From NCBI RefSeq assembly GCF_000375345.1, contig NZ_AQXD01000001.1, forward strand, positions 388,600 through 452,599: a stretch of 64,000 bases of DNA. Reading direction: 5' to 3'. This DNA comes from Wohlfahrtiimonas chitiniclastica DSM 18708. Its GTDB lineage: Bacteria > Pseudomonadota > Gammaproteobacteria > Cardiobacteriales > Wohlfahrtiimonadaceae. The position numbers and the translations under genes were made by a program. Positions 53,779 to 63,123 of the stretch are shown here, piece after piece. The notes beneath the pieces are model-generated. The model worked only from the letters and a program-made list of their open reading frames with translations. It made no database searches and was not told the DNA's origin. Numbering within the stretch: the stretch's first letter is position 1; every line of letters begins with the position of its first letter.

Positions 53779-55839
53779 TTAAGTATTCGCTTCCACCATC
53801 CAAATGAGCGGTTTGAGCTCTTGACCAGTAAAGGGTTTGGTTTTTTCACTGCTTGGAATGGTGGGATCTAAACGCAATTTTGTCAGCATGATGAGCTCGC
53901 TGAACTCAGGAATGCTGCTCGGATCTTTATGCAATTGCTCAAGAGAATACCCTAAAATTGCCAATTGTGAGAGCACCGATTGCTGGCGAATCATGAATTC
54001 ATTGTAATAATGAAAGTCCCCATGGAATTTTTGTGGCTCTTTTTGCATGCGGGTTAAAGAGTTTGACAGCTGAATGATTAAAGATTGCGTATCTTTGAGC
54101 TTAATGTAAAACTCAGAAGGCTCCACACTCTTTTTGATCCAAACAGCCTCTAAGGTTTCTAATACATCATAAATGTGATAGCGAATGCGTTCGGCTAAGC
54201 GCGGCGCCTCGCGTTTTTCCCAAGAGGGTAAAAAGTAGATGGTGAAGAAAATGGCAATGACGGCAGCGACAGCGGTATCAATCACCCGTTCAATGGCAAT
54301 CGAAGCCCCTGAGAGATCATCGGTCATATTGAGGGTCAGCAATACATAGATCGTCACAAACATCACGCACAGTTTATAGTCAAGATTCACCAAAGCATTG
54401 CTGAGGATGATGGACACCATAATATACATCACAATGTAAGAGAGGCTCGGCTCAAAGGAGACAATGATGCCAACGATGATGCACCCGAGCACCGTGCCAA
54501 TGATGCGCGCTTGACTGCGTTCACGCGTAATGCTAAATCCGGGGCGCATTAAGGTGACCAACGTAAAGGCAATCCAAAAGCTGTGGGCGAGAATCTGTTT
54601 TTGATCGAGCACCAAGCTGATAAAGGAGAGGGTGGCGAACATAGCCACTGCGGTACGAATGGAAAAACGCATGAAATCAGAAGAGAGGGTCAAATTCTCT
54701 TTGACAATGTTCCAAGACCAATGGCTGTGGGAGATGTGTTTTTTAAAGTGATCACCAAGGGTGGGGATCTCAGTTTGCCCAAGGAGCAATTCACGCACTT
54801 TATCTAATTGACGATTCATCACCCACGCTTTTCGATAATGGGCAGCCAATACACCATAGGCTTCTGAAGCCGCTTCATCTAACTCTGTATTTTTGAGAAT
54901 CTCAAGTTCAAACTCAAGGGCTCTGAGCTCTGCTTTAAAGCCTAAACGGCGAATCATCTCGCCACCGCCTAATGTATGTAGGCTCATCTCTTCTAAATTA
55001 TTGGCAGCCTTACGATAAAGATCCCGCAGGAAAATCTGAATGTCTGAATTCTCATACGATTGACGAATGGTGGTGAAGTCTTGAAACGGTGCCACCATGC
55101 GATCATACACATCCGTGAGCAGTGTCAATTCTCCAGCCATTTTCTGAATTTTTGGGTCAGACTGATTGGTGGTGCGATAAAGTAAATCACGGGTTTGTTG
55201 AAACTCTGCAATCAAAGTGGTTTGAGTTTCAATCAAATTGGCAAAAGACTTTTCTAAATCACTGTTTTGGCGATAACACTCTGAAATGGCTTGTAAATAG
55301 CGTGCTAAATGCACATAACAAGAAGAGAGCGTTTGGCGAATGATGTAGTTGGCAAAGACTTTAGAAAACAGCAGTGCATAGATCACATAAAAGATGGCAC
55401 CAATGGAAAAATCGATGATGTATTCGGTGACATTATAGGTATTTCGCCCAGTGATCATCGCGATGAAGATGAAGGTAAAGCCAATGGTGCCAGCTTTAGG
55501 GCCAAAGCAACTCATAAAGTTACTGAAAAACACCACAATTGATAGGGAAATGATGAACAAAAAGGGCATTGTACCCATAAATTGCGCAAAATAGATGGTG
55601 ATGAGTAATGTACCCACAAGCGTGATGAGCAGCTCATTGCGTTTATGTTTGAATGAGCCAATTTGGTCAGCAATGCCAATGGTTAAACTGGCATAGCCCA
55701 CCGTAATGAGATTTTTCGTCTCTCCACCCAATAAATAGACAATGAAGACCGGGAGAAACACACCGATGCCTTTGTATAAACCTATTGTGAAATCATAGCT
55801 GAAGAAGAAACGGTAGATGTTTGTGAGTGATCGATTCAT
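53779..55839 (-). CDS. FUSC family inner membrane protein (YccS/YhfK-like)
   Basis: A 686-residue membrane protein with two sets of about five to six membrane helices (residues 15-170 and 380-530) separated and followed by helical cytoplasmic domains, the plan of YccS/YhfK and of aromatic-acid exporters (FUSC). The C-terminal set has the conserved FWIAFTLVTLMRPGFS and TRERSQARIIGTVLGC segments. Transport substrate unknown. Terminator-like hairpin upstream at 55872-55897 belongs to the dsbD side. Confidence 0.88.
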   Translation of the reverse strand: MNRSLTNIYRFFFSYDFTIGLYKGIGVFLPVFIVYLLGGETKNLITVGYASLTIGIADQIGSFKHKRNELLITLVGTLLITIYFAQFMGTMPFLFIISLSIVVFFSNFMSCFGPKAGTIGFTFIFIAMITGRNTYNVTEYIIDFSIGAIFYVIYALLFSKVFANYIIRQTLSSCYVHLARYLQAISECYRQNSDLEKSFANLIETQTTLIAEFQQTRDLLYRTTNQSDPKIQKMAGELTLLTDVYDRMVAPFQDFTTIRQSYENSDIQIFLRDLYRKAANNLEEMSLHTLGGGEMIRRLGFKAELRALEFELEILKNTELDEAASEAYGVLAAHYRKAWVMNRQLDKVRELLLGQTEIPTLGDHFKKHISHSHWSWNIVKENLTLSSDFMRFSIRTAVAMFATLSFISLVLDQKQILAHSFWIAFTLVTLMRPGFSITRERSQARIIGTVLGCIIVGIIVSFEPSLSYIVMYIMVSIILSNALVNLDYKLCVMFVTIYVLLTLNMTDDLSGASIAIERVIDTAVAAVIAIFFTIYFLPSWEKREAPRLAERIRYHIYDVLETLEAVWIKKSVEPSEFYIKLKDTQSLIIQLSNSLTRMQKEPQKFHGDFHYYNEFMIRQQSVLSQLAILGYSLEQLHKDPSSIPEFSELIMLTKLRLDPTIPSSEKTKPFTGQELKPLIWMVEANT

Positions 55840-55871
55840 GCGAAGTTAAAGAACTTTAACTAGGAAGAGAT

Positions 55872-55897
55872 AAAGCTCATCATTATAGATGAGCTTT
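55872..55897 (-). terminator. Hairpin between dsbD and the FUSC gene
   Basis: AAAGCTCATC/GATGAGCTTT, a perfect 10-bp stem with a six-base loop, about 25 bases after the dsbD stop. There is no strong T-run, so termination may be partial. Confidence 0.55.
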
Positions 55898-55920
55898 AGG
55901 GGAGAGGCCATAGTCGGCGC

Positions 55921-57714
55921 TTAATTATTTTTTAAAATATAATCAAGATGTTCAATGAATTGATCCGCAGGCACAGCACCCATCACGCGGTATTGCGGAA
56001 TCTCATTGCCGGCGGCATCAAAAAAGAGCATCGCAGGTGGTCCAAAGAGATTAAAGTGCTTTTGTAATTGTTGATCCACTTTGTTGTTTTCTGTCACATC
56101 TGCTGTGATGAAGTTGAGTTCAGCCAAACGTGCTTTCACTTCAGGATCACTGAAGACATATTTTTCCATCTCTTTACACGCGACGCACCAATCAGCATTG
56201 AACTCAAGCAAAGTGATTTTGCCATGATTGTTCTGTAAGGCTTCATTGAGTCCTTTTAAGCCCACAATGGGTGTGGCCGCTAAGCTTTCATGGGTTTTTA
56301 AGCTTTCATACACAAAGTAGCCTGAAAATGCGAGGGATAAAAGGGCGAGGAGCATAAAGAACTTGGGCAATTGATGCATTTTAAATATTTTGATCACAAA
56401 CCAAAGGGCAAGCGAGAGCGAGATGAAGGCATAGAGCATGTTTTCCCAAAAGAGCGGTAAAATGCGCCCTAAGAAATAGGCGGCAACGGCTAAGAGGATA
56501 AAGCCAAAGAACTCTTTAATGGCGTTCATCCATGCGCCAGCTTTCGGCAAGAGATAACCAGAAGACACGCCAAGAATCATCAACGGTACGCCCATGCCTA
56601 AGCTCATGGCAAAGAGGGCAAAGCCACCTAAAACATAATCTTGCGTTTGGGCGATTAAGGTGATGATGCCAATGAGCGGCGCTGTGACGCAAGGACCCAC
56701 AATGAGGGCAGAAAGCGCACCCATAATCATCGCGCCAATGTATGTGCCACTTTTTGATTGACTCGCAAAGCGATTGAGATAATTTTGAATGAAAACGGGC
56801 GTTTGAATTTGATAAACGCCAAACATGCTCAATGACAAAATCACAAAGAGGGCAGCAAAGCCCATTAATACATATTTATTTTGAAACGCTGCCGCTAAAC
56901 CGCTGCCTAGCATCGCAGCGACAATACCAATGGTGGTATACACAAGCGCCATCGCAATGACATAGGAAAAAGAGATCATAAAGCCGCGGCGTTTTGTGAG
57001 GTTTTTTTCACCCGTTAAAATGCCCGATAAAATGGGTAGCATCGGTAAAACACACGGCGTAAAGGTCAATAAAATTCCGAGTAAGAAAAAGAGCGGGAGC
57101 GCGAGATACTGCTTTTCTAATAAAAATGAAGCCAAACGATCATGCTCATTTAAAAGGGGGGCTGCCGTTTCTGTTTTCAGTTGATCTGTCGTTGTTACAT
57201 CAGGATTCACGACCAATGTGCGAGACCATTGATGGGGCGGAAAACATAAGCCAGCTTTCGCACAGCCTTGCGCTTCAATCTCTAAATGAAGCGTATGGAC
57301 ATTGACTAAAGGCTGTTTAAAGCGCAGCGTCATTTCCATGGTGTGATTATAAATGGGTTGGCGGCCAAAGAATTCATCATCATGCATCACAGCGTCTGGC
57401 CAAATGATTTCGGCGATGTCGACATTTTGATTGAGCGGTGTGATGTGAATTTTATCTTTGTATAAATAATAGTCAGGATTGATCTCCCAAATGAGGTTGA
57501 TTTCTGACTCAGAAGCTTTAAAAATCTCAGGTTTAAAGACTTGCTCAGGCGGTAAGAAATCTTGGCGGGCAGCGGCAGGCAATGAAGGCGCATCTGCTTG
57601 TTTGTTCAATAAAGATTGGGAAAAACTTTGGGCAACACTTTGATTACTAAAGGTAATTAAGGCGAAAAAGAGCCACACTAAGGGGGCGATTTGTCTAATC
57701 GAGAGATGTTTCAA
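55921..57714 (-). CDS. dsbD: Thiol:disulfide interchange protein DsbD
   Basis: Carries reducing power from cytoplasmic thioredoxin to periplasmic DsbC/DsbE. An N-terminal signal (about residues 1-29) leads to the periplasmic alpha domain with its Cys pair (CAKAGLC), eight membrane helices starting with LFFLLGILLTFTPCVLPMLP, and a C-terminal thioredoxin domain with CVAC (DWCVACKEM). About 597 residues. Start: TTG at 57714 with AAAGG upstream gives a normal signal peptide. The frame also allows TTG at 57753, which would add 13 residues without a clear ribosome site. Confidence 0.95.
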   Translation of the reverse strand: MKHLSIRQIAPLVWLFFALITFSNQSVAQSFSQSLLNKQADAPSLPAAARQDFLPPEQVFKPEIFKASESEINLIWEINPDYYLYKDKIHITPLNQNVDIAEIIWPDAVMHDDEFFGRQPIYNHTMEMTLRFKQPLVNVHTLHLEIEAQGCAKAGLCFPPHQWSRTLVVNPDVTTTDQLKTETAAPLLNEHDRLASFLLEKQYLALPLFFLLGILLTFTPCVLPMLPILSGILTGEKNLTKRRGFMISFSYVIAMALVYTTIGIVAAMLGSGLAAAFQNKYVLMGFAALFVILSLSMFGVYQIQTPVFIQNYLNRFASQSKSGTYIGAMIMGALSALIVGPCVTAPLIGIITLIAQTQDYVLGGFALFAMSLGMGVPLMILGVSSGYLLPKAGAWMNAIKEFFGFILLAVAAYFLGRILPLFWENMLYAFISLSLALWFVIKIFKMHQLPKFFMLLALLSLAFSGYFVYESLKTHESLAATPIVGLKGLNEALQNNHGKITLLEFNADWCVACKEMEKYVFSDPEVKARLAELNFITADVTENNKVDQQLQKHFNLFGPPAMLFFDAAGNEIPQYRVMGAVPADQFIEHLDYILKNN

Positions 57715-57790
57715 AACAGCACCTTTCCGAGTTAATGAGTCACGAATGGGCAATTATCTCATAAAAAACTAAAATGACTAAATTCTATGC

Positions 57791-57818
57791 TTGACCTAAA
57801 AATTTTAGGCGCTATAAT
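57791..57818 (+). promoter_or_regulatory. tRNA-Gly promoter (first copy)
   Basis: TTGACC (57791-57796), 16-base spacer, TATAAT (57813-57818), 13 bases before the mature tRNA 5' end. Confidence 0.8.
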
Positions 57819-57831
57819 TACTTCACTTTCT

Positions 57832-57907
<76 letters not shown>

Positions 57908-57913
57908 AATTTT

Positions 57914-57941
57914 AAAACCTCATCTTTGATGAGGTTTTTTT
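57914..57941 (+). terminator. Terminator after tRNA-Gly copy 1
   Basis: AAAACCTCATC (57914-57924) pairs with GATGAGGTTTT (57928-57938), loop TTT, T-run follows. Confidence 0.88.
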
Positions 57942-57964
57942 ATTGCCTGAAAAAAAGCGCAACA

Positions 57965-57990
57965 AAAAAGCCTGAGTGTTCAGGCTTTTT
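57965..57990 (-). terminator. Terminator of the tatA-tatB-cmoA-cmoB operon
   Basis: AAAAAGCCTGA/TCAGGCTTTTT, perfect 11-bp stem with loop GTGT, A- and T-runs on both sides. It lies 12 bases after the cmoB stop. Confidence 0.88.
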
Positions 57991-58002
57991 GGATGTATTG
58001 AA

Positions 58003-58953
58003 TCATTGCTCAGCAATGATCACGGCACGCAGTGGGGCAGGATAGCCTTCAATGGTTTTATTGTGATCATTTGGATCTAAGAAATCTTCAAGGGAGAGAT
58101 AAGTCATCCAATCCGTTTTGCGTTGCTCTTCAATGCTTGTTTGATTGAGATCCACGCATCTGACATGTTTAAAGCCCACGCGCTTTAAGAAAATCTCAAG
58201 CATTTTGACCGATGGAATGAACCACACATTGCGCATTTGTGCATAGCGATCATGCGGAATGAGACAAGCATTTTCATCGCCTTCAATCACCATGGTTTCG
58301 AGTACCAAGGTGCCTTTTTTATTCAATAAGCGTTTAAGATCAGTTAAATGATCAATCGGTGAGCGGCGATGATAAAGGACACCCATGGAAAACACCGTAT
58401 CAAACCATGCCAATTCATCCGTGATGGCTTCTAGCCCAATGGGCAGCTGCCAAATGGGTAAATCTGGGGCATAATGTTTAAAGGCTTTAAATTGCGCCAA
58501 AAAGAGCCAATTTGGATCAATCCCGATGACGGATTTCGCACCTGCACCGAGCATACGCATGCCGTAATAACCATTGCCACAACCCACATCGAGCACATTT
58601 TTATGATGAAGATCGATGTGCGGTGCCACGCGCTCCCATTTCCAATCAGAATGCCATTCTGTATCAATGTGCGTGTCACAAAATTGCCAAGGGCCTTTGC
58701 GCCAAGGCATGAGCTTTCGCAATGATGCTTCTAATTGCGCTGAATCTGTAGCACCTTGCAAAATGGCACCATTGACCAAATCTAAGGTGCAATTGTCAAT
58801 TGCGGGCAATTGATCTAGCACCGCTTGCCAGTCATCAAAGTTGCCATGAATGTGTTCTTGAATGTATTCAGGTAACCACGTGGAAAGATTTTGCGTCCAT
58901 TGACGCAAGCCCGTGGGGCGATAAAACTCGGCAATAGCTGCGTAATCAATCAT
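58003..58953 (-). CDS. cmoB: tRNA U34 carboxymethyltransferase
   Basis: Transfers the carboxymethyl group of carboxy-SAM to 5-hydroxyuridine-34 of tRNAs, giving cmo5U. The 316-residue protein (E. coli 323) has the Rossmann methyltransferase loop VLDVGCGNGYYGMRML, the SMGVLYHRRSP segment that is specific for CmoB, and a C-terminal W-F-x-P-S motif (NVWFIPSVKMLEIFL). Immediately after cmoA (21 bases) in the same operon, so both enzymes of the pathway are made together. Confidence 0.96.
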   Translation of the reverse strand: MIDYAAIAEFYRPTGLRQWTQNLSTWLPEYIQEHIHGNFDDWQAVLDQLPAIDNCTLDLVNGAILQGATDSAQLEASLRKLMPWRKGPWQFCDTHIDTEWHSDWKWERVAPHIDLHHKNVLDVGCGNGYYGMRMLGAGAKSVIGIDPNWLFLAQFKAFKHYAPDLPIWQLPIGLEAITDELAWFDTVFSMGVLYHRRSPIDHLTDLKRLLNKKGTLVLETMVIEGDENACLIPHDRYAQMRNVWFIPSVKMLEIFLKRVGFKHVRCVDLNQTSIEEQRKTDWMTYLSLEDFLDPNDHNKTIEGYPAPLRAVIIAEQ

Positions 58954-58974
58954 AGGATTCTTGGAATAATGTGT

Positions 58975-59712
58975 TTAAGGTAAAGCGACGATGGAGATGA
59001 AGTTCAGGCACTGAAACCACTGATAAACACGCGTAAAGCCCGCTTCATGTAGGCGCGCTTTATGGATGGCAAAGGAGTCAATGCGCATCACATTTTCAAT
59101 GGCTTCGCGCTTTTGGGCAATCTCTAATTCTGAGTAGCCATTCGCACGTTTGAAGGCTAAATGCATGTCATCAAGCACGGATTGCTCATCAGCATCATCA
59201 AAATAGATTTTTTCTGATAAAAATAGGGCGCCTGTTGGCAGCAATGCTTGGCGAATTTTGGTGAGCAGTGCTAAACGCTCGGCTGGCTCAATGAATTGCA
59301 AGGTTAGATTTAACACAACAATGGCCGCGGGATCAAAGTCAATATGACGAATGTCTGCTTGTTTGAGCTCAATGGGAATGAGGCCATCGTGTACTTGATC
59401 TTGCAATTTAAAAAACTGTGTGGCTTTTTCGATCATGGGTGCTGAGTTATCGACAGCGATGATTTTCGTATTTTCTGTACGAATCGAATGGCGAAGGGCA
59501 TTAGATACCGCGCCAAGCGAGCAGCCAAGGTCATAAATGGTGGCATTGTCCTCTGCAAAGAGCGGAGCAAAGCGACCAATTTGCTCAACGATCATCGGGT
59601 AACCCGGTGCAGAGCGTTTGATCATGTCTGAGAAAACATTGACCACTTCTTCATTGAAGACAAAGTCAGTTTTCTTGCGTTTCTCAGAGAAAATGGTATC
59701 AACAGGCATCAT
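58975..59712 (-). CDS. cmoA: Carboxy-S-adenosyl-L-methionine synthase
   Basis: Makes carboxy-SAM from SAM and prephenate, the donor used by CmoB. The 245-residue protein shows the SAM loop IYDLGCSLGAVSNAL, the segment IIAVDNSAPMIEKA and LNLTLQFIEP. E. coli CmoA has 247 residues. The start overlaps the tatB end by four bases; a second Met at 59709 is the alternative start. Operon order tatA-tatB-cmoA-cmoB is unusual. Confidence 0.96.
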   Translation of the reverse strand: MMPVDTIFSEKRKKTDFVFNEEVVNVFSDMIKRSAPGYPMIVEQIGRFAPLFAEDNATIYDLGCSLGAVSNALRHSIRTENTKIIAVDNSAPMIEKATQFFKLQDQVHDGLIPIELKQADIRHIDFDPAAIVVLNLTLQFIEPAERLALLTKIRQALLPTGALFLSEKIYFDDADEQSVLDDMHLAFKRANGYSELEIAQKREAIENVMRIDSFAIHKARLHEAGFTRVYQWFQCLNFISIVALP

Positions 59713-60350
59713 GATTGATTGAGTTCAACTAAAGTGTCATGGTAACGATCAACAAGATTCGGTAAAGATTCTAAATGACGCGTTTTGGCATACTTTAATC
59801 GATAAGCAGTATAAGGTGCTGTTTCGCCTGCTAAGAACAGCTCAAGTTGGCGCGCACGACATTGATGAATCAAGGCATCTTCAGGCTCTGCGGCAACCGT
59901 GATGTCTGTCAATGCAGCCTGATAACCTTTAGGAGGTGCGGTAATGAGCGGGGCATCTTCATAATGGTAGTCATCATAAAAATGTTCCATCTCTGGCGTT
60001 GCAGCACTCGATGAATCAGATTTCAATGTTTGGTCGATGATGGCGCGAGAGTTGCGAAGGGTATCCTCTGTAGAGTGACGCGCTTCACGCAATGACTGCT
60101 TCACTTCATCTAATTGAGTGGTGTCATTGATCTGCTTTGTAAAACTCTGCTTTGTCTCCTCTATGGAGCGCTTGAGCTCATCGGTTTCGAACTCTTTTGA
60201 GACTTCATTTTTCACTTGATCTGCAAAAGAACGGATTTTATTGACGATACTGCCCACCGCACGAATGGTCTCTGGCAGCTTTTGTGGGCCAATGACGATC
60301 AATGCGACAATAAAGACAATCAGAAATTCGCTAAAACTAATACCAAACAT
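59709..60350 (-). CDS. tatB: Sec-independent translocase protein TatB
   Basis: Receptor component of the twin-arginine export system. A single N-terminal membrane helix (about 4-20, ISFSEFLIVFIVALIVIG) is followed by the amphipathic helix with LPETIRAVG and a long, charged C-terminal tail. At 213 residues it is longer than E. coli TatB (171), the extra being in the low-conservation tail. Substrate in this window: the small subunit of the flavodehydrogenase has a twin-arginine signal. No tatC follows; cmoA does. Confidence 0.93.
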   Translation of the reverse strand: MFGISFSEFLIVFIVALIVIGPQKLPETIRAVGSIVNKIRSFADQVKNEVSKEFETDELKRSIEETKQSFTKQINDTTQLDEVKQSLREARHSTEDTLRNSRAIIDQTLKSDSSSAATPEMEHFYDDYHYEDAPLITAPPKGYQAALTDITVAAEPEDALIHQCRARQLELFLAGETAPYTAYRLKYAKTRHLESLPNLVDRYHDTLVELNQS

Positions 60351-60359
60351 TGATGGACT

Positions 60360-60608
60360 TTACTGTACGTTGTCTTTTTTCGTTTCAGAAGCGTCTACTT
60401 TAGGTGCAGCTTCAGTAGATTTGTGCTCAACGGATTCAACTTTACCGTCTTTGTCACCCTCTTTTTTCTCATCTTCTTTCATGGCGTCTTTGAAGCCTTT
60501 TAACGCTGTGCCTAAATCACCACCCATGTTGCGCAGTTTTTTTGTACCAAAAATTGCCAATACGACGATTAATACAATGATCCAGTGCCAAATGCTAAAT
60601 GAACCCAT
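60360..60608 (-). CDS. tatA: Sec-independent translocase protein TatA
   Basis: Pore-forming/membrane-weakening Tat component, 82 residues. The membrane helix (about 6-20, [16 protein letters not shown]) is followed by the [20 protein letters not shown] amphipathic helix and an acidic-lysine tail ([12 protein letters not shown]). Nine bases before tatB, first gene of the operon. Confidence 0.95.
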   Translation of the reverse strand: MGSFSIWHWIIVLIVVLAIFGTKKLRNMGGDLGTALKGFKDAMKEDEKKEGDKDGKVESVEHKSTEAAPKVDASETKKDNVQ

Positions 60609-60843
60609 AACAAGTACCTCTATATGATAAAGTCATTCTAAAAAATTCGATTCATTATAAAGGTAATGTGCCCTGAGGTATAGACTAACTTCAACTATTT
60701 TTATCCATCTGATGGATTCTGGGCAACATTTCACCAAAACCGATGGATTGCAGTTTTAATTTGATGTGCTATATTAATAAGGTCAGTAGTCGAGCGGTTT
60801 TGCGCATAAAGTGCACAAAACAAGAATTGTATAATAATTCATC

Positions 60844-60871
60844 TTGATTAATCATTTTAATCGCTTATAAT
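60844..60871 (+). promoter_or_regulatory. Promoter of the tRNA-Gly/tRNA-Cys/ffs unit
   Basis: TTGATT (60844-60849), 16-base spacer, TATAAT (60866-60871), 18 bases before the tRNA. The rest of the gap from 60609 is AT-rich and must also hold the tatA promoter, for which no clear hexamers stand out. Confidence 0.7.
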
Positions 60872-60889
60872 ACGCTTCTGATTTGCAGT

Positions 60890-60965
<76 letters not shown>

Positions 60966-60971
60966 AAAAAT

Positions 60972-61045
60972 GGCTGAATAGCATAGGGGTAATGCACCGG
61001 TTTGCAAAACCGTGTACGCCAGTTCGATTCTGGCTTCAGCCTCCA
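60972..61045 (+). tRNA. tRNA-Cys (anticodon GCA)
   Basis: 74 nt with acceptor GGCTGAA/TTCAGCC, discriminator T (U73, the cysteine identity base), encoded CCA. The anticodon loop TTTGCAAA gives GCA; T-loop GTTCGATTC is present. Confidence 0.96.
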
Positions 61046-61056
61046 AAAAATATTAT

Positions 61057-61170
61057 GGTGACCCACATTGGTTTCCTCGCAGTGAATTATTACGCACCGT
61101 GTCAGGTCCGGAAGGAAGCAGCACACGTATTAGGTTTGCGTGCAGAGGGTGAGCTGGTGTGGGTCATCTC
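61057..61170 (+). ncRNA. ffs: 4.5S signal recognition particle RNA
   Basis: RNA of about 114 nt that binds Ffh to form the bacterial signal recognition particle. The highly conserved domain IV loop GTCAGGTCCGGAAGGAAGCA is at 61099-61120, and the outer ends GGTGACCCACA and TGTGGGTCATC pair. Located just before dnaX as in many bacteria. Ends are set from the terminal stem and are accurate to a few bases. Confidence 0.92.
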
Positions 61171-61204
61171 CATTTTGGGCAGGAAATATTAGGAGTTCAT
61201 CCCC

Positions 61205-63088
61205 ATGGCAACTCAAGCCTTAGCGCGTAAATGGCGCCCGAAAAACTTTCACGAAGTTGTTGGTCAAAAGCACGTTGTCACTGCCTTAACAAACGGTCTC
61301 GATAATAATCGTCTTCATCATGCCTTTTTACTCACCGGTACTCGCGGTGTCGGTAAAACAACGCTTGCGCGCATTTTAGCGAAATCCTTAAACTGTGAAC
61401 AAGGGGTCAGCTCTCATCCTTGTGGCGTTTGCAGCATTTGTCAGGAAGTCGATCAAGGTCGTTTTGTGGATCTGATCGAAATCGATGCGGCATCGCGCAC
61501 AAAAGTGGAAGATACTCGCGAAATTTTAGACAATGTCCAATATGCGCCAACGTGCGGTCGTTATAAGGTTTACCTCATCGATGAGGTGCACATGCTCTCA
61601 AACAGCAGCTTCAATGCCTTATTAAAAACATTAGAAGAGCCGCCAGAGCATGTTAAATTCATTTTAGCCACCACCGATCCACAAAAATTACCGGTGACGG
61701 TTTTATCGCGCTGCTTACGGTTTCATTTAAAAAAAATCCCAGCCCCTGAAATTACCAGCTACTTAACGCACATCATGGATGCTGAAGGCATCGATTATCA
61801 AAATAAAGCGCTAGAACTGATTGCCAAAGCCGGGGCAGGGAGCATGCGTGACAGCTTGTCTCTATTAGATCAAGGCATTGCATACACCAATGGTCATGTG
61901 GCATTTGAACCGATTCAAACCATGCTTGGGCTCATTGATGATCAATATGCACTGCTGATTCTGCGTGCCTTAGCAACCCTTGATCAATCTGCATTACTTG
62001 CGGCATCTAAGCAAGTGATGGATTCAGGTGCAGATCCTTATGCATTATTAGAAGCTTTGATTGAGGCTTTCCATCAATTGACGCTGTTACAAATTGATGC
62101 CAGCTTTATTGATTTAGATGATACGCATCAAGATGCATGGCAAGCGCTGGCAACGGCGATGAGTGCAGAAGATCTCCAACTGTATTATCAAATTGCACTT
62201 CATGGCCGCAAAGATTTAGAAATGCATCCTGAGCCATTGATTGGGCTTGAGATGACATTGCTGCGCATGTTGCTCTTTACACCAAAAGGTGCGCCACAAA
62301 AATCATCCGCGCCGTCCGTCAAAACGCAGCCATCTACAACGCCGATTGTCCATGCACCGCAAAGGCACAATGAACCGACAGTTTCATTGGCGACATTGTT
62401 AGATGAGGTACAAGCTGCGCCAGAGGTTGTTACTAAAGTTGAGCCTGTTGCAGAGCCGCCTGTGGTTGAAGAAATAAAAATAGCAGAGCCAACGCCTGAG
62501 ATAGAACCTGAGCCTGAAATCATACCTATGAATGATGCACCTACGATGGATGATGTGCCGCCGTGGATTGATGCTGAGCAATATGAATCCATCACAGCGG
62601 TTGCGCTAGAACCCATTGAGCCAGAAATTGCAGTGCCTGTGGCATCAACGCCTGCTGAATCGGTCGCTGCTAGATCTCAAGCCGATTATCCTTTAAATAA
62701 CAATGAAGATTGGCTTGAAATTGTGCGCAATCTATCCATTTCAGGATTGACGCTGGGCATTGTTCGTAACTTAGTGCTCGAACGATTTTCCGATGATTGG
62801 TTGGTGCTAAAACGCTCAAGAGAAGATCATGCCTTTAACATTCCGGATGCCGAAGCAAACATTGCAAAAGCGGTGAGTGAGCTTCTTGGTCGCGACATTC
62901 GTTGCTCCATTGTGGCCACAGAACAGATGATTGAAGAGGATGATTTTAATCATCGGGCCGAAAAAGAGTTAGAAGCGCGTAAAGTGCAAGTGTTGGCTGA
63001 CATTCATGCGGATCCTGTTGTGCAATTTTTGGTCAATACGTGTGATGCAGAAGTGTTAGATTCAACCCTTAAGCTCAAACACGAATAG
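61205..63088 (+). CDS. dnaX: DNA polymerase III subunits tau/gamma
   Basis: Clamp-loader ATPase that also ties the two core polymerases together. The 627-residue protein (E. coli tau 643) has Walker A GTRGVGKTT (residues 45-53), a zinc module with Cys64, Cys73, Cys76 and Cys79, the DEVHMLS Walker B and the SRC sensor. Then a Pro/Glu-rich linker (about 360-490) and a C-terminal tau domain (NEDWLEIVRNLSISG) binding the polymerase. No A-AAA-AAG frameshift heptamer was found in the linker. ATG after GGAG. First gene of dnaX-ybaB-recR. Confidence 0.96.
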   Translation: MATQALARKWRPKNFHEVVGQKHVVTALTNGLDNNRLHHAFLLTGTRGVGKTTLARILAKSLNCEQGVSSHPCGVCSICQEVDQGRFVDLIEIDAASRTKVEDTREILDNVQYAPTCGRYKVYLIDEVHMLSNSSFNALLKTLEEPPEHVKFILATTDPQKLPVTVLSRCLRFHLKKIPAPEITSYLTHIMDAEGIDYQNKALELIAKAGAGSMRDSLSLLDQGIAYTNGHVAFEPIQTMLGLIDDQYALLILRALATLDQSALLAASKQVMDSGADPYALLEALIEAFHQLTLLQIDASFIDLDDTHQDAWQALATAMSAEDLQLYYQIALHGRKDLEMHPEPLIGLEMTLLRMLLFTPKGAPQKSSAPSVKTQPSTTPIVHAPQRHNEPTVSLATLLDEVQAAPEVVTKVEPVAEPPVVEEIKIAEPTPEIEPEPEIIPMNDAPTMDDVPPWIDAEQYESITAVALEPIEPEIAVPVASTPAESVAARSQADYPLNNNEDWLEIVRNLSISGLTLGIVRNLVLERFSDDWLVLKRSREDHAFNIPDAEANIAKAVSELLGRDIRCSIVATEQMIEEDDFNHRAEKELEARKVQVLADIHADPVVQFLVNTCDAEVLDSTLKLKHE

Positions 63089-63123
63089 TGTATAATACAA
63101 TTTTTTAATCAAGGAAAACGATT

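Noticed and set aside
62461-62500. A -1 frame stop shortly after the AAAAA run in dnaX, which would give a product of about 431 residues like E. coli gamma
   Set aside because: The run is only five A and the heptamer rule is not met (ATA AAA ATA), so simultaneous slippage is not expected.
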